NCBI GenBank assembly: GCA_026929865.2
Contig: CM049407.1
Location: 20,852,501 to 20,916,500 of the forward strand
Length of the DNA: 64,000 nt
DNA from: Hyperoplus lanceolatus
Taxonomy: Eukaryota; Chordata; Actinopteri; Uranoscopiformes; Ammodytidae
Reading direction: 5' to 3'
Shown here piece by piece: positions 13,426-24,841 of the stretch (position 1 is its first letter; each line of letters begins with the position of its first letter). A program made the translations under genes and the position numbers. A model generated the notes under the pieces. That model did not search any database and was not told the origin of the DNA. It saw only the letters and a program-made list of their open reading frames with translations.

Positions 13426-13468
13426 CTTCTTGGAGAGAGTACAGCAGGAGTAAAGTTACAAGCCACAT
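13426..13468 (-). CDS. dscaml1: DSCAML1 exon 1, signal peptide
   Basis: The ATG (13468-13466 on the minus strand) opens MWLVTLLLLYSLQE, a classic secretory signal peptide starting MWLVT as vertebrate DSCAML1 does. The exon ends in phase 1 before GTAAGAG and joins exon 2 (4172-4492), giving [11 protein letters not shown]. Intron 1 is about 8.9 kb. The context GGCATGTGG around the ATG is acceptable, and no in-frame alternative fits the family better. Confidence 0.9.
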
Positions 13469-14783
13469 GCCATAAATAGCAGGTATATTTTTCAGGAATA
13501 TTTGGCAATCCTGGCAAGTGTGAGGCGCGGTTCTTTGGCCAGGCGAGTCTCCGTGCTGGACTGGCGACTGTGCTCCCCGGAGGTCTCTCCAGCCCTGCTG
13601 CCCCGCTAAGCATGGAGGGGAAATGAGAGGCGCCTCAGCCCCGCCCATGTCCCCTACTCTCCTCCCAAGACTACTGTGCATACAAATCCATCCTCCATGC
13701 ACTAATCAAACACCGCAGAACGATCGGGTCACAGCAAAGCCGAGGGTTGATGTGAGCCGAAACAGTGGATTTTGGTCCAGTTGTGTCCAAATGGCCAGTT
13801 TGTGTGTGCGGTGGAGCTGCGCAGACAGATCTGTTGGCACCTTAGAGAGCGCGCACCCACCTGTGCGCCCCTGATGACCGCGTTTCTTTGCGCAATATGG
13901 ATCTACAAAAGCCGCTCAGGCTGCTTCGAAGACACTACAAATGTATTCATGTCTTCGCCTCTGAGTTTGGCCTTTAATTACAGCGACGTGGAGCAAAACC
14001 ACAGACTAATTAATGTTTTTCTTTGTCTTTCGGAGCCGTGAAACGTGCGTAGATATTTGCGCACAGAAATGCACTGCAGATAGAGAGGAGGAGAGAGAAA
14101 GAGAGCGGGTGTGGGGCACTTACACGGAGCAGGTAAAAAAACACAGAAGGTAAATCAAAGCTAATATAAAAGGTTTCAAAGAATCCTTAAAGGTCAGTAA
14201 GCAACTTTCTTCATCGCAATTTCTCCCCTTTTACCCTGCTCTCTGTTGCGCTTGTTGTGAAAAGCGCCCCCTCTGCATAAGCATAAATTAGGACGGTTTA
14301 GTTGCAGGACACTCCCATTTCATGGAATATTTAAAGTCACTGTGGGTGCCCAGTGCTGGATCTGAAAAGTGATCCTCGGCTGCAGCAGTCGCCCAACCTC
14401 CGCGCACAGAAAGAGCTTGAACAGCTATGAACTATGATACACTTTTAAATAATAATACATTTGTGATCAGTGTAACTGTGGGCACCATTGTTGTCTTCAA
14501 TTTGGCTTTTTATTTACATTAATTTAATTCATTGTCTCAGACATATGAAAACAGGCCCTGAAGTTGGCAAATATGTGGACCGAATTCAGACCACATGACA
14601 TAAATTATATTAGATAGTTATTACAGATTATGTCTTTTATCTAATTGATCATAAACATGGAACTGCCAAAGGTATTACAGGTATTACAAATTCATTATTT
14701 AATTCTATGTAGGCTATATTGTAGGTCATTAGGCTACTCAGAATATAACAGGAGTAAGAGTTTTCCCATCCTGCCCATATTTA
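13469..14783 (-). promoter_or_regulatory. dscaml1 5' UTR and promoter region
   Basis: This is sequence upstream of the dscaml1 ATG on the minus strand. The first 400 bp or so are richer in G+C and CpG (for example around 13500-13650 and 13800-13900), suggesting a CpG-type promoter. No TATA box was assigned and the transcription start cannot be placed. No other gene was seen up to 14783. Confidence 0.45.
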
Positions 14784-15856
14784 CAGTTTTTCTCTGTCGC
14801 TTTGGTGCTTTTCTCACATCACTATTAACATTTGCACAGCAGTTAGTGCATTTCTCAAAACAATTAGTGCAAACTGCAAAACCTAGTGGATAACCTGCAA
14901 AAGTACGTCACTTGCTCAAAATGGATAGTCTATTCCTCAAAAGCAAGTATTCATGTCAATGAAACTGCCAGTGCCATCAAAATGAGAAGTCGTGTCACCA
15001 TCGTTTATGAACAAGATAGTCAAATGGCTTTGTCATGTTTTCATTATGACAGTTTATTCTCTCAGTGTTTTCCAATGCAAAAAAAGGTCAGAACTCGGTG
15101 ACACTACCTGAAAATGCTCAAGACAGCACTATACACTACTTGTACAGCCATTTTAAAACTACAGTAAAGTTACACATTGCTGTAGTTAGGGGAGTAAGTG
15201 AGTACAAGACATTGAATACGTATGTTTCACATTTTTACTGTATATGCTCTATGCAATTCTACTGCATTGTGCAAAAGAAAAATACACTTCAGTCACTTAT
15301 TTAGAACAAACATAAAAAAACACCCTTTTGGTAGAGCTGTGCACAAATGTGAACAATATAACAGGACATATTGTAACTGAACATATATAGGTAAATTATT
15401 CTGGCACATCTAGACGTTCCTGTCTGTCTGGCCACATATTTTCATCTACATCACAATGGATATTATCCCTTGCAATGCAGCGAGGAAAGTATCTATGATA
15501 AAGAAAAGGTATAAAATTTGCTTGACAGAATTTGATAACTAGTTCAACAATTTTGTATGTAATGACTCAAGCAATGAAATGAAGACTATTAGTTTTATTG
15601 GGAACGACTATTCAGCATCCATAAGTATAGTTCATTTTGACTGACATGACATAAGCAAATGACAATGTTATAAAACAGTAGAGAATTGTATGAAAGCAAC
15701 TGATACATGTCCAAAAGCATTTGCAATTTGTTCAGAGGAAGGAGAAATTGCTACTATGATGTGCTCAAATGACTAAATGTTGCGGAGGTTGAACTAATAG
15801 TTATGAGAATTTTCATTCTGATCTGAGAAAAGCACCAAAGCAACTGAGAAAAACTG
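14784..15856. mobile_element. Tc1/mariner-type TIR element, non-coding
   Basis: Long terminal inverted repeats begin CAGTTTTTCTC and include GCTTTGGTGCTTTTCTCA on the left, mirrored by TGAGAAAAGCACCAAAGC...GAGAAAAACTG on the right. It is flanked by TA on both sides (14782-14783 and 15857-15858). No intact transposase frame was seen; only short frames remain inside. Confidence 0.75.
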
Positions 15857-15858
15857 TA

Positions 15859-17643
15859 AGAACCTGAATATGAAGCTGGAGCCTCGAGAGCCATCGATTA
15901 AGTAGACGCGGTGAACATCTAGACACGTGTATTTGACGCCCACTGGTCAGAGGTTACTCGTGGGAGATTTGGTTGTCTTTCAGCTCAAATAACTTCAAGT
16001 AAAGGTCAGCAGCTTCTCTCATCTCACAGCGCTGCTGCCTGTGGACTGTAGGTAGAAACCTCTGACGCCACATGAAGGCCTCTGCTGACATCTGCTGGTT
16101 AAAATCACTAATGCACTTGGGTCCATCTCTGACCACCATTTCTGCACTACACAGTATCACTGTTTAACGTGGGCTGGGTGGCCTCAGTTTAGTATTGCTG
16201 GTTGAGGTGACTGACATTGAACATTGATTCCGATAAGAGGAATCATGTTCTTGAAATGATCGACCAGTTTCACTCTTCTTAATTGAGTCCAGTAGCCTAA
16301 GACATAGCAGGGTAGGCCTATGTGCTTTGGAAGTAAACGTATGTGGTCTGAAAATAAAGCAAAGGAAGAAATCTCTATAAATGGTCAACATCATTTAGTA
16401 GTCCGATAACAAAATGAAAATGTTACTGTACCAATTGTACAAGGGTTGAATGTAAAACAAATGATCACTGTTTAATGAAACATGGCCTAAGTAATATTTT
16501 GAATATTATAAACAGTTGTGAAAGTACATAGGCTACATATCTTCAAGAACACACACTATAAAACATTAAGTTATACTCCGTCCCATTACCATCTATTGTA
16601 TTGTCTGTTCAGTTCCTGTCGATCAAATAGTCAGTTAAAACAATGGTGATTGAGCATATGAAGCACTGCTGAAAGTGCCTGTATTTGCTGCTTTGCCCTG
16701 TTTTGACTCTCTCTGTCTGTCTGCACTTTTCATAACTTCTGGGTCACAATGTTGGATCAGAACCATGACCAGTACATAGAGAATGCATTCTGCAGGTAAG
16801 AAATGCCAATCAACTGACTTCATACAGTCAATAATGTTTGTTTTTTGAAATACATGGTCAAGGTCGATAGGGCCTGCAACTACATTTACAGATACTAGAA
16901 AATTCCGGATTACAGCTTTAAAAGGAAAAGTTCAACATTAAAAAAGTTCAACATTAAAAGTGCAACATTAAATAATGAGTCACTGTGGCCATGAGGAAAA
17001 CATTTTGAAGGCACCCGCAACTAACCTTTCCCCTCCATCAACGTTGAAAGGCATTCCATCTAAACTCTCAAGGACGTCAAGATGCTCATACCTTCTAGTC
17101 AGACATTTATACAGTATCACCCATTTATTTTCATTCCTGCATCCAATTTTCACAGTTAATGGGCAAAAACAACAGCCTGGCATTTCCAGACCTGCCACTA
17201 GGCGCTGGCAAATTAAATTAGCTGTGTCTGTTGGTCTGGACACTCTCCATTGAAGCTATTTCAAAAAGTCCAGAAATCCTGACTCACATTTCAATTGGTT
17301 CTTTGTAATATGGACGGACGTAACCGGATGACGACAATGACTTGCATGCGCCATCGAAGCCGTGATATTAAACATCAAAGATGGCTACGGATATGTTGTT
17401 TGAGTTTGAGACTGGTTTGACCTCAAACCTTTACGATTTGGAAGACGGCACTCAAATCTTTCATTAGCAAGTAGTGGAATGTTCTGTTTTGCCGACCGAC
17501 CAGGACAAAAGTTTAATTTAACAGTTTAACAGCTGTTCGCTAAACGAATGGGGCTTAATATGTCACCTTGTTCATCGCTCTGATTGGTTGTAGCGCTATC
17601 CAACTGTGTGCAGTGGCATTTGAAATGCACGAGTAGGAGACGC
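15859..17643. other. Intergenic, nothing recognised
   Basis: Only short, unsupported open frames occur here. No splice-bounded coding exon, RNA gene or clear element was recognised. Confidence 0.5.
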
Positions 17644-18360
17644 TAGCCTGGTCCAACCAGACCATCGTACTTCATTTCATTTGTACAGAAGGTCTGGAAG
17701 TGCTGTAATTGGCAAACGTTCACTCACTTGGAGGCGGGTGTCTGTTGAAGTATAAAACTATTGGATCTGCCCAGTGCTACTCTGGATTAGCCGACCAATT
17801 GCATCACGTTTGGTCGTCACGTGTGTCATGAGCCGGCTTTTGACGGTGCCTTCCAGTTGGACAGGGAACTCGGAAATTTCCGACTTCACTACATATTGTA
17901 GTCTATGAATCTACCGGTACCTGGCAATAGTAACTTGTTAGAGCCTAACGTTTAGTTATTTGGACGAGAAAGGTTTTAGGCGTCCATACTTTTGCAAGCA
18001 GATGCACTGGAACACAGACAGGTCGGAACTTGGAACTACCAAGTCGGAAATCTCCTTCTTCCGAGTATAAAGGAATGCAGCATTCAACTGAAACTGGAGC
18101 GCGATTTCGACGTCATCGTTCTCAGCCACTCGCCCTGTTCGCTGATTGGACGGCTGTAGATTCTCCGGAGAATCTGGGAAATGCGCTGTACACCCAGACT
18201 GACTACTGAAGGGAAAATAAAATTTGGCCGGAAGTAGGGGCGGGCGGGCGGGCGGGCGGGCGGACCCAGGCTAAGGAGCCGCCCCTTGAGTTTGAAATTA
18301 CTATTGATCATGGCCAGACCCTCTATCGTTCTAGATATCAGGGTCTGGATTTCCAGGCTA
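17644..18360. mobile_element. TAGCCTGG-type TIR element
   Basis: The ends are inverted: TAGCCTGGTCCAACCAGACC on the left and GGTCTGGATTTCCAGGCTA on the right. A (GGGC)n stretch lies near 18238-18264. No transposase was seen. A shorter relative lies at 31670-31775 and shares GACCATCGTACTTCATTTCA and the GACTGACTACTGAAG segment. The target duplication of this copy is not clear. Confidence 0.65.
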
Positions 18361-18454
18361 CAAAAACAGTGCACACCCGTAGAGTAAAATGGCGTATTTA
18401 AGAGAGGTTTCCCCAGGTGTGGAACTGAGTAGGGTCAGGAAACTCTGGATTCTG

Positions 18455-18640
18455 ATTTTTTTTTTAAGATAATTTTTGGGGCATTTTTGCTTTATTAGAC
18501 AGATTGGGGAGACAGTGTTGAAATGGGGCAAAGAGGAGAGAACATGCAGAGAACTGACCCGGGCAGGATTCGAACCCGGGTCCGCTGCGGGGCCTTGGCC
18601 TAGGGGGGGATGCCCTACCAACTAAGCTATGGGCGCCCCC
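18455..18640 (-). mobile_element. tRNA-derived SINE
   Basis: On the minus strand it begins with a tRNA-like head, GGGCGCCCATAGCTTAGTTGG (internal box A TAGCTTAGTTGGTAGGGCA). It continues to box B GGGTTCGAATCC and then a tRNA-unrelated body with TAATAAAGCAAAAATGCCCC, ending in a run of A. Pol III boxes followed by an A-rich 3' end define a SINE. It is not a functional tRNA gene, because the arms between the boxes do not fold as a standard tRNA. Confidence 0.85.
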
Positions 18641-18797
18641 CTGAATTTCCTATGTTTTTCAGACGAAGCAGACTTCCTGAGATCATCTGTGTCAGGCTCA
18701 GCCCCTGCTGTGGGCATACTAGCCACTGGTTTGGAGGCTAATGGAGGAAGTATGGGCCGACAATCTATTGGTGAGGGTGTACCAATTCTGATGTTAA

Positions 18798-20439
18798 ATG
18801 CTAAATCTGGCCATGAATTTGGCCATGGGTATCCGTGACAGGTGTATGGGGGAGTCTTGGGAACAGGATGAGTCTCTTCAACACTCCATGTTTTTAAAGC
18901 CAGTCAAGGCCAACGAGATTAGTGAGATTTTACTGGGAATGCAACCCAAGACCTCAAGAGACTCGCTGGGGCTTCACATGAAAATTATAAAATCAGTGCA
19001 AGAAAGTATTCTTCAACCTTTGACACATATTTGTAACTTATCTTTTCAAACAGGAATTTTTCCTTGTAGCATGAAAATAGCTAAGGTTATACCATTACAT
19101 AAGAATGGAGATGAACACTCATTTACAAATTATAGACCAGTCTCAATTTTGCCACAATTTTCTAAAATTTTGGAAAAGCTATTTAACAATAGATTAGGTG
19201 ATTTCATTAATAAACATCAAATTCTTTATAACAGTCAATTTGGCTTTAGAAAGAATCATTCCACGGCGCTGGCCTTGGCTGAATCGGTAGAAATTAATAG
19301 TAATGCTATAGATCACAAATTGTACTCTATGGGAATTTTTATAGACCTGAAAAAAGCTTTTGACACTATAAATCACGAGATCCTTCTCAATAAGCTTGAG
19401 AATTATGGCATTAGAGGTATAGCACGGGACTGGGTTAGAAGTTATCTACAGGACAGGAAACAATATGTGAAATTAGGGGAGATCACATCGACATGCTTGG
19501 ATATTGTTTGTGGGGTCCCTCAAGGGTCAATTTTAGGGCCGAAATTATTCCTGCTTTACATAAATGATATATGGAAAGTTTCGAAGGTCTTAAAGTTGAT
19601 TTTATTTGCTGACAACACAAACATCTTCTATTCGGGGCATGATCTGAATAATATGGTTGAGACTGTAAACATTGAATTGACTAAGTTACATGGGTGGTTA
19701 AACCGAAATAAGTTATCATTAAATTTAGAAAAAACTAAATTTATGTTGTTTGGTAGGAGAGCAGCAGATGTCTCTGTGAAAATCCAGGTAAATGGGATAG
19801 ATATTGAAAGGGTCAAGCAACACAAAGTACTAGGGGTAATAATTGATGACAAGTTAAGTTGGAAACCACAAGTTAGCCATCTTAGGGGCAAAATAGCCAG
19901 GAGTATTTCTATACTTTGGAAAGCACAACATTGTTTCAATCAAAAGGCCTTACTTGTATTATACTGGAGTTTAGTTTCCCCACATCTGCATTACTGTGCT
20001 GAGGTGTGGGGAAACACTTACAAAGGTAAATTGCACCCATTGGAGATCCTTCAAAAAAGGGCAATAAGAATAATATATCAAGCAAATTACAGGGCACACA
20101 CTAATAACTTCTTTATTGAAGGTAGAATTCTCAAATTACGCGACGTAGCAAGTTACCACACCGTACAAAGGATGTACAAGGCTTCAAAAAAAAAGCCTTC
20201 CTGTCAGTTTACAAGCAATGTTTGAAGAAAGAGGAGTCTCGTATGATTTAAGAAGAAAAAGAAGATTCACAGAGAAAAATATACGGACCACACTTAAATC
20301 ATTTTCGATTTCTGTAAAGGGTATTAAATTATGGAATGAACTTGATGAAGATATCACAGGGAGTTGCAGTTTGCGAAATTTCAAAAAAATGTATGTCTCT
20401 AAAATTATGGAAAATTATAGACTGAAAGCAGAGCACTAA
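18798..20439 (+). pseudogene. Non-LTR retrotransposon reverse transcriptase, inactive
   Basis: The frame encodes the reverse transcriptase part of a LINE (Jockey/CR1/Rex-like; exact clade uncertain). RT blocks in order are NYRPVSILP, QFGFRKNHST, FIDLKKAFDTINH (motif A), GVPQGSILGP (motif B) and LFADNTNIFYS (motif C). Motif C should read FADD, and the second catalytic aspartate is Asn here (codon 19614-19616). The frame stops at 20225. The C-terminal segment, including GIKLWNELDED, continues in another frame to 20439, with the break at an A9 run near 20186-20194. No endonuclease domain precedes it, so the copy is 5'-truncated. The first residues (18798 to about 18870) may not belong to the family. 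Confidence 0.9.
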
Positions 20440-20990
20440 TAAGCGGAGTAAAGGTGAATAGCACTATCATAACATTATTGTAAAAGAGAGGTCAGCAGAA
20501 TGACTTGTTTGGGTTTAAATACTTTTGCAGTTGTGTTTAGACTACCAGATAATGACTTTGAAAAGGCCACGATAAAAGGGCAAAACAAACTCTGCATTGT
20601 GCAGAAAATCAGAACGGAGCAGAACTGATCTTAAAAGCTGAAGCAAGTGGATTAATCATCATCATTAATCATAAATCATTAATCATCACATTAAAAAAAA
20701 TGCATATTTGTGTGTTTTCTTCCTTTTTATTTTTATTTTTATTTTATTTTATTTTATTTTTTTGTTTTGATTTTTTATTTTTTTTTTCCTTTTTTTATTT
20801 TATTTTTTGTGATCAGTAAATGTGTATCTGATTCTGAATCTGATGAAATTGGGGGCGGGACTCGATAAGCCTTAGGCTTCTTCCGTCACCCTTCGGACAA
20901 CACTAATTAAGATGTATGATGTGAAAGAGATAATTGTGTATTGTGTGGAATTGTCCGAAAGAATAATAATAAATAAATAAATAAATGTAA
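18860..20990 (+). mobile_element. 5'-truncated LINE copy including 3' UTR
   Basis: The RT frame is followed by about 550 bp of T-rich 3' UTR. It contains GGGGCGGGACTCGATAAGCC and ends in an (AATA)n tail at about 20963-20985, the simple-repeat 3' terminus usual for this class. The 5' boundary is approximate, and no target-site duplication was identified. Confidence 0.75.
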
Positions 20991-21309
20991 ACGTATAATG
21001 TTAAAAGTGAAGAATGCAATAGGCCACGCTCTTTGCAGTGCATAGCCCCGCCTACACCACTGACCATGCGTGACATAAAGGGCATGTGTGATTTGTTGTT
21101 GTTGTAGGGATTACAGGGGTTCTCCAGTCATTTAGATTTGCATCCTGAGGATTAGCAGGAACATTCTGTAAAAGCATGTGCTCTGTTGTACAAGTTTAAC
21201 TGTGTACTTTTTTTAAATTATTTTTTATTGTTCTTCCTCCCTTGGCACAACAGGATGTAGTGCCCTCAAAGATCAATATTGCATTCCTTAGTATAGAAAA
21301 AAAGAGGAC

Positions 21310-21761
21310 AGGACAGATTTTATTCAAAACTTTATTAGATTTCATGTTTCTATAATAAAGAGATCAAGAGCTGATATGCACGGATGAAAGGTTTGAAAAT
21401 GGAGACATCATTTGAGAGCGAGCCACAGCGTTATAGCTTTATATGTGTGTGCAGAGAGCAGTGGTGGAGCATGGCTTGGTGGGTCTATTCAATCTGCAGG
21501 TCCTTTACAGGGGCTCCAGTCCACTCCATGGTCTCTCTCTCTCTCTTCCTGGATGTCACCCATTCACCCTGCATACCCATCATCCCAACTCCCTGATCCA
21601 GGACATCTCCCACTGTAATATTGCTCATAGAACTGTCACAGTAACTCAAAGGTGCAGCGTGACAAACTGTCACTTCTGTTGTGATTTGCATAGAGTTGCT
21701 TGTCATCATAAGGCTCTCACTGACACAATCCCAGCATTGCCGTAACAAACTTTTGTTCTCT
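21310..21761 (-). other. Candidate terminal exon of an unidentified minus-strand gene
   Basis: An open frame on the minus strand runs from about 21760 to a stop at 21485. It ends ...EWTGAPVKDLQIE and contains a pseudo-repetitive RKRERE stretch. About 150-165 bp downstream in that sense are two AATAAA signals (TTTATT on the plus strand near 21319 and 21332). No splice acceptor, upstream exon or family was recognised. In human the comparable interval contains FXYD, TMPRSS and IL10RA genes, but no resemblance strong enough to assign one was seen. Confidence 0.25.
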
Positions 21762-22339
21762 CAATTCATTGATCCAGCGAGATAGTAATTCAGACAAATC
21801 CCCTTTTTAAACAAGTCTAATTAGACAACAAACGACAACGATTAGCCCCATGCACTCAGAGAAAACCCACACTCACAAACTGTTCAATTCAATAATTGCA
21901 ATTAAAATGATTTTGATCATATGATCCTGCTTAACGTCGTCTTGTCTCTGAAGTTGTAGAAACAGCCCAAAAGCTAAGACAGACAATTCATAGTCCTGAT
22001 CGAAGGTGGACTTTTTTTCTCTCAAAGAAAACAAGAACATGGTAAACACACATGACAAGTATTATAACTCATATTATTTCTTGAAGATTGTGTACCTATA
22101 TCTTTTCTCAGAGATCCCATGAAAAATACATTTAAGCCTTTTAAGCAATTTTACTTCTCCGTCAATCTTGTTTTTCCTTTTCTTAACCAGTAGCCAATTG
22201 GCTTATACTTAGTTGATTAGTTTTACATTTAGGGAAAGGCTCTTATTTGCAGAGAGTTGGATGAGAAGATTCAATCTTCTAATTTATGCCTGTCTATGCC
22301 AGTCTACGGATACCTCTGCAAAACGATTGATTTTAGGGG

Positions 22340-22450
22340 TTAACAGCTAGCCTGGCTCGATTTAGAACAAAAAAAAATGCCTACCGACACCCCAAAATTT
22401 CACTGATTAACACATCATATCTCATTAGTAATTTTTTAAGAAAGCAAATA
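22340..22450. repeat. Fragment of a teleost dispersed repeat
   Basis: It contains AACAGCTAGCCTGGCTC and CACTGATTAACACATCATAT, pieces of a repeat I recognise as common in teleost genomes. Its ends are unclear. Confidence 0.4.
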
Positions 22451-22844
22451 AGATTATTTCCCAACATGTCCATAAACTGTTACTGCTTGGTTTCTTCTCA
22501 TCTCACTTGGATGATCGATGGGACAAACGGACACTGATTCGGGTTTTACATTCACAAAAAAATACATATTTCAAAGTGCCTGACACAATCGCTTTATAAT
22601 ATTGCTTCAAGCCAGTGACTTAAGACTGGAGTCACACCAAAGGGATAGTTGAGTATTATTGAAGTGTGGTTGTATGAGGTACTTATACGTAGTTAGTCTG
22701 TTAATTAATGGAGATGGCGATCAGCACAGTCACTATAAGGAGTTTGGGGGAGACGTCGCTGTAGCAGAATTCAGCATAGTAGGCCTGCTGTTGCAGAGGG
22801 GGCCAGCATAAAAACAGTTTTTAACCACATGTATAAATGCTTTC

Positions 22845-23100
22845 TTAAAAAATATATATCCGTTCAATTGTATGCCAAATGTAGGATTTTTTCCAATGCT
22901 TTAGTTTGACGCCAGACAACGGTTTATTTTTGCACTTTTTTCAGGAGTATTTCAAATATTCCTACAGTAACTCCTGCTGGTGCGGTGCAGCATATCACTC
23001 CGCCAATCAGCGGTTCTACTCAGAGTTGGACAACAAACTAAAGCAGTGAAAAAAATCCTACAATAAGCAAACAATTGAACAGATATTCATTTTTTAGGTA
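22845..23100. mobile_element. Palindromic MITE-like element
   Basis: Roughly 60-bp inverted arms: the left arm (about 22846-22910) includes CGTTCAATTGT and GTAGGATTTTTTCCA...GCTTTAGTTT, and the right arm (about 23037-23100) holds their reverse complement with scattered differences. About 125 bp of unique sequence separates them. Confidence 0.65.
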
Positions 23101-23112
23101 AGCTTTTATATA

Positions 23113-24759
23113 TACACTCACTCGCCACTTACCTGTTCAATGGCTAAACAGCCAATCATTCGGAATATTTTTTTCTTCAAAAAAGCATTTTTTTAAATTT
23201 TCTTTTGCAAAGGTAACTTAAACTGCAACATATTTTTTCGGCAAATAATATTTAGATACACAAGTTGTACAACAATAGTAAAATACAAATTAGACGTTTA
23301 TTTAAAATATATTATCGAATTATTTTAACTTTGACCTAGTTGGCCGCTGACCTTGCAAAGCGCAACCGGTGATATCAGCTGTAGGCTACACCAGAGCAAG
23401 GCAAACTAAAAGCGGCACCAAGTGCAGTAGGGAGAGAGAGATGGAGGAAGAATAGATTACGTGTTCGACTTAACTCTATACCACAACATTAGCGCGATTT
23501 TGGAAGGAAAAGTAATGCTTTGCGTAATGCTAATGTTAGCTTAGCTTAGCTTAGCTGTTTGTGTAGGCTACATTCGCTTTGCAGCACTGCTATTGCCCAT
23601 CATCAACCGTGGCTTGCTTGCATCATGGGAAGACTATCAATGTTGGATCTTTGTATGGATTTATAAATTCCTGAAAAGATGCATGTTCCGGGCTGAATTG
23701 AAAATCTCCTGTAAGGGCTACGATGGCACAGGGGCCAGCTGATTTGAAACAACAGCTGTTCGCTTCCAAGGGGAAAAAGTAAGGAACTCAGACTTTATTA
23801 CCGTTCAAAAGTTATTAAAGCATCAACAAACTACGCAGCATGCTGTCTCGGCTCACACACTCGGTTTCAGTGAGTACATTGGGATTGTTAATGTTGGTTT
23901 TGATGGTGTGTTTTTTTAGAACGAATATTCGAATACTTGTTCGGAAAATCCAACGAGTATTCGAAGCCTGTAAAATGGTATTCGGTATTAGGTGTATAGA
24001 CGTGGTCAAGACAAAGTGCTGAAGTTAAACCGATCATCAGAAAGGGGACAAAAGGGGGTTTAAGTGACTTTGAACATGGCATGGTTGATGGTGCACGGCA
24101 GGATGAATCCATACTTTCATGTTGTTCACGCTAAATTCTGAACCTGCCATCTGAATGTCGCAAATTAAATCGAGACTCATCAGACCAGGACAGATTTTTT
24201 CCAATCTTCTATTGTCCAATTTCGGTGATCCTGTGTGAATTGTAGCCTCAGTTTCCTGTTCTTAGCTGAAAGGAGTGGCACCCGGTGGGGTCTTCTGTTG
24301 CCCATCTGCTTTAAAGTTGGACGTGTTGTGCGTTCAGAGATGGTATTCTGCATACCTTGGTTGTAACGATTGGTTATTTGAGTTACTGTTGCATTTCTAT
24401 CATCTTGAACCAGTCTGCCCATCCTCCTCTGACTTCAACAAGGCACAATTGTCCACGAAACTGCCGCTCACTAGATATTTTTCCTTTTTCGGACCATTCT
24501 CAGTAAATATTAGAGATAGTTGTGTGTGAAAATTCCAGTAGATTAGCAGTTTCTGAAATACTCAGACCAGCCCTTCGGGCACCCTCAACATTGCCATGTT
24601 CAATGTCACTTAAAACCCCATTCTGTTGCTCGGTTTTAACTTCAATAAGTTGTCCTGTCCAGGTCTACATGCCTAAATGCATTGAGGTTCTGCCATGTGA
24701 TTGGCTGATTAGTCATATGTGTTGAACTGCTGTAACTAATAAAGTGGCCGGGGAGTGTA
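23113..24759 (-). mobile_element. Rearranged Tc1-like transposon with transposase remnant
   Basis: The ends resemble ACACTCACYGGCCACTTTAT, the termini of a widespread vertebrate Tc1-like family (left about 23113, right about 24759, TA-rich flanks). On the minus strand, 24196-24663 encodes transposase pieces, including an N-terminal segment and NRRPHRVPLLSAKNRKLRLQ plus DHRNWTIEDWKK, the approach to the first catalytic aspartate. The catalytic core is missing. Another copy of the N-terminal end region lies inverted at about 23998-24112, so the element is a head-to-head rearrangement. The stretch 23140-23990 is not recognisable as part of the family. Confidence 0.65.
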
Positions 24760-24841
24760 TATGGTGAAATAATGTTTATGTCCTGTCTGCAACAATACAA
24801 GCTTAACTTCTGCTACCGCGACGTCTCCACCCGAACTCCTT

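Noticed and set aside
18566-18638. tRNA-like sequence with boxes A and B on the minus strand
   Set aside because: It is the head of a SINE: a tRNA-unrelated body and an A-rich tail follow, and the region between the boxes does not give normal tRNA arms.
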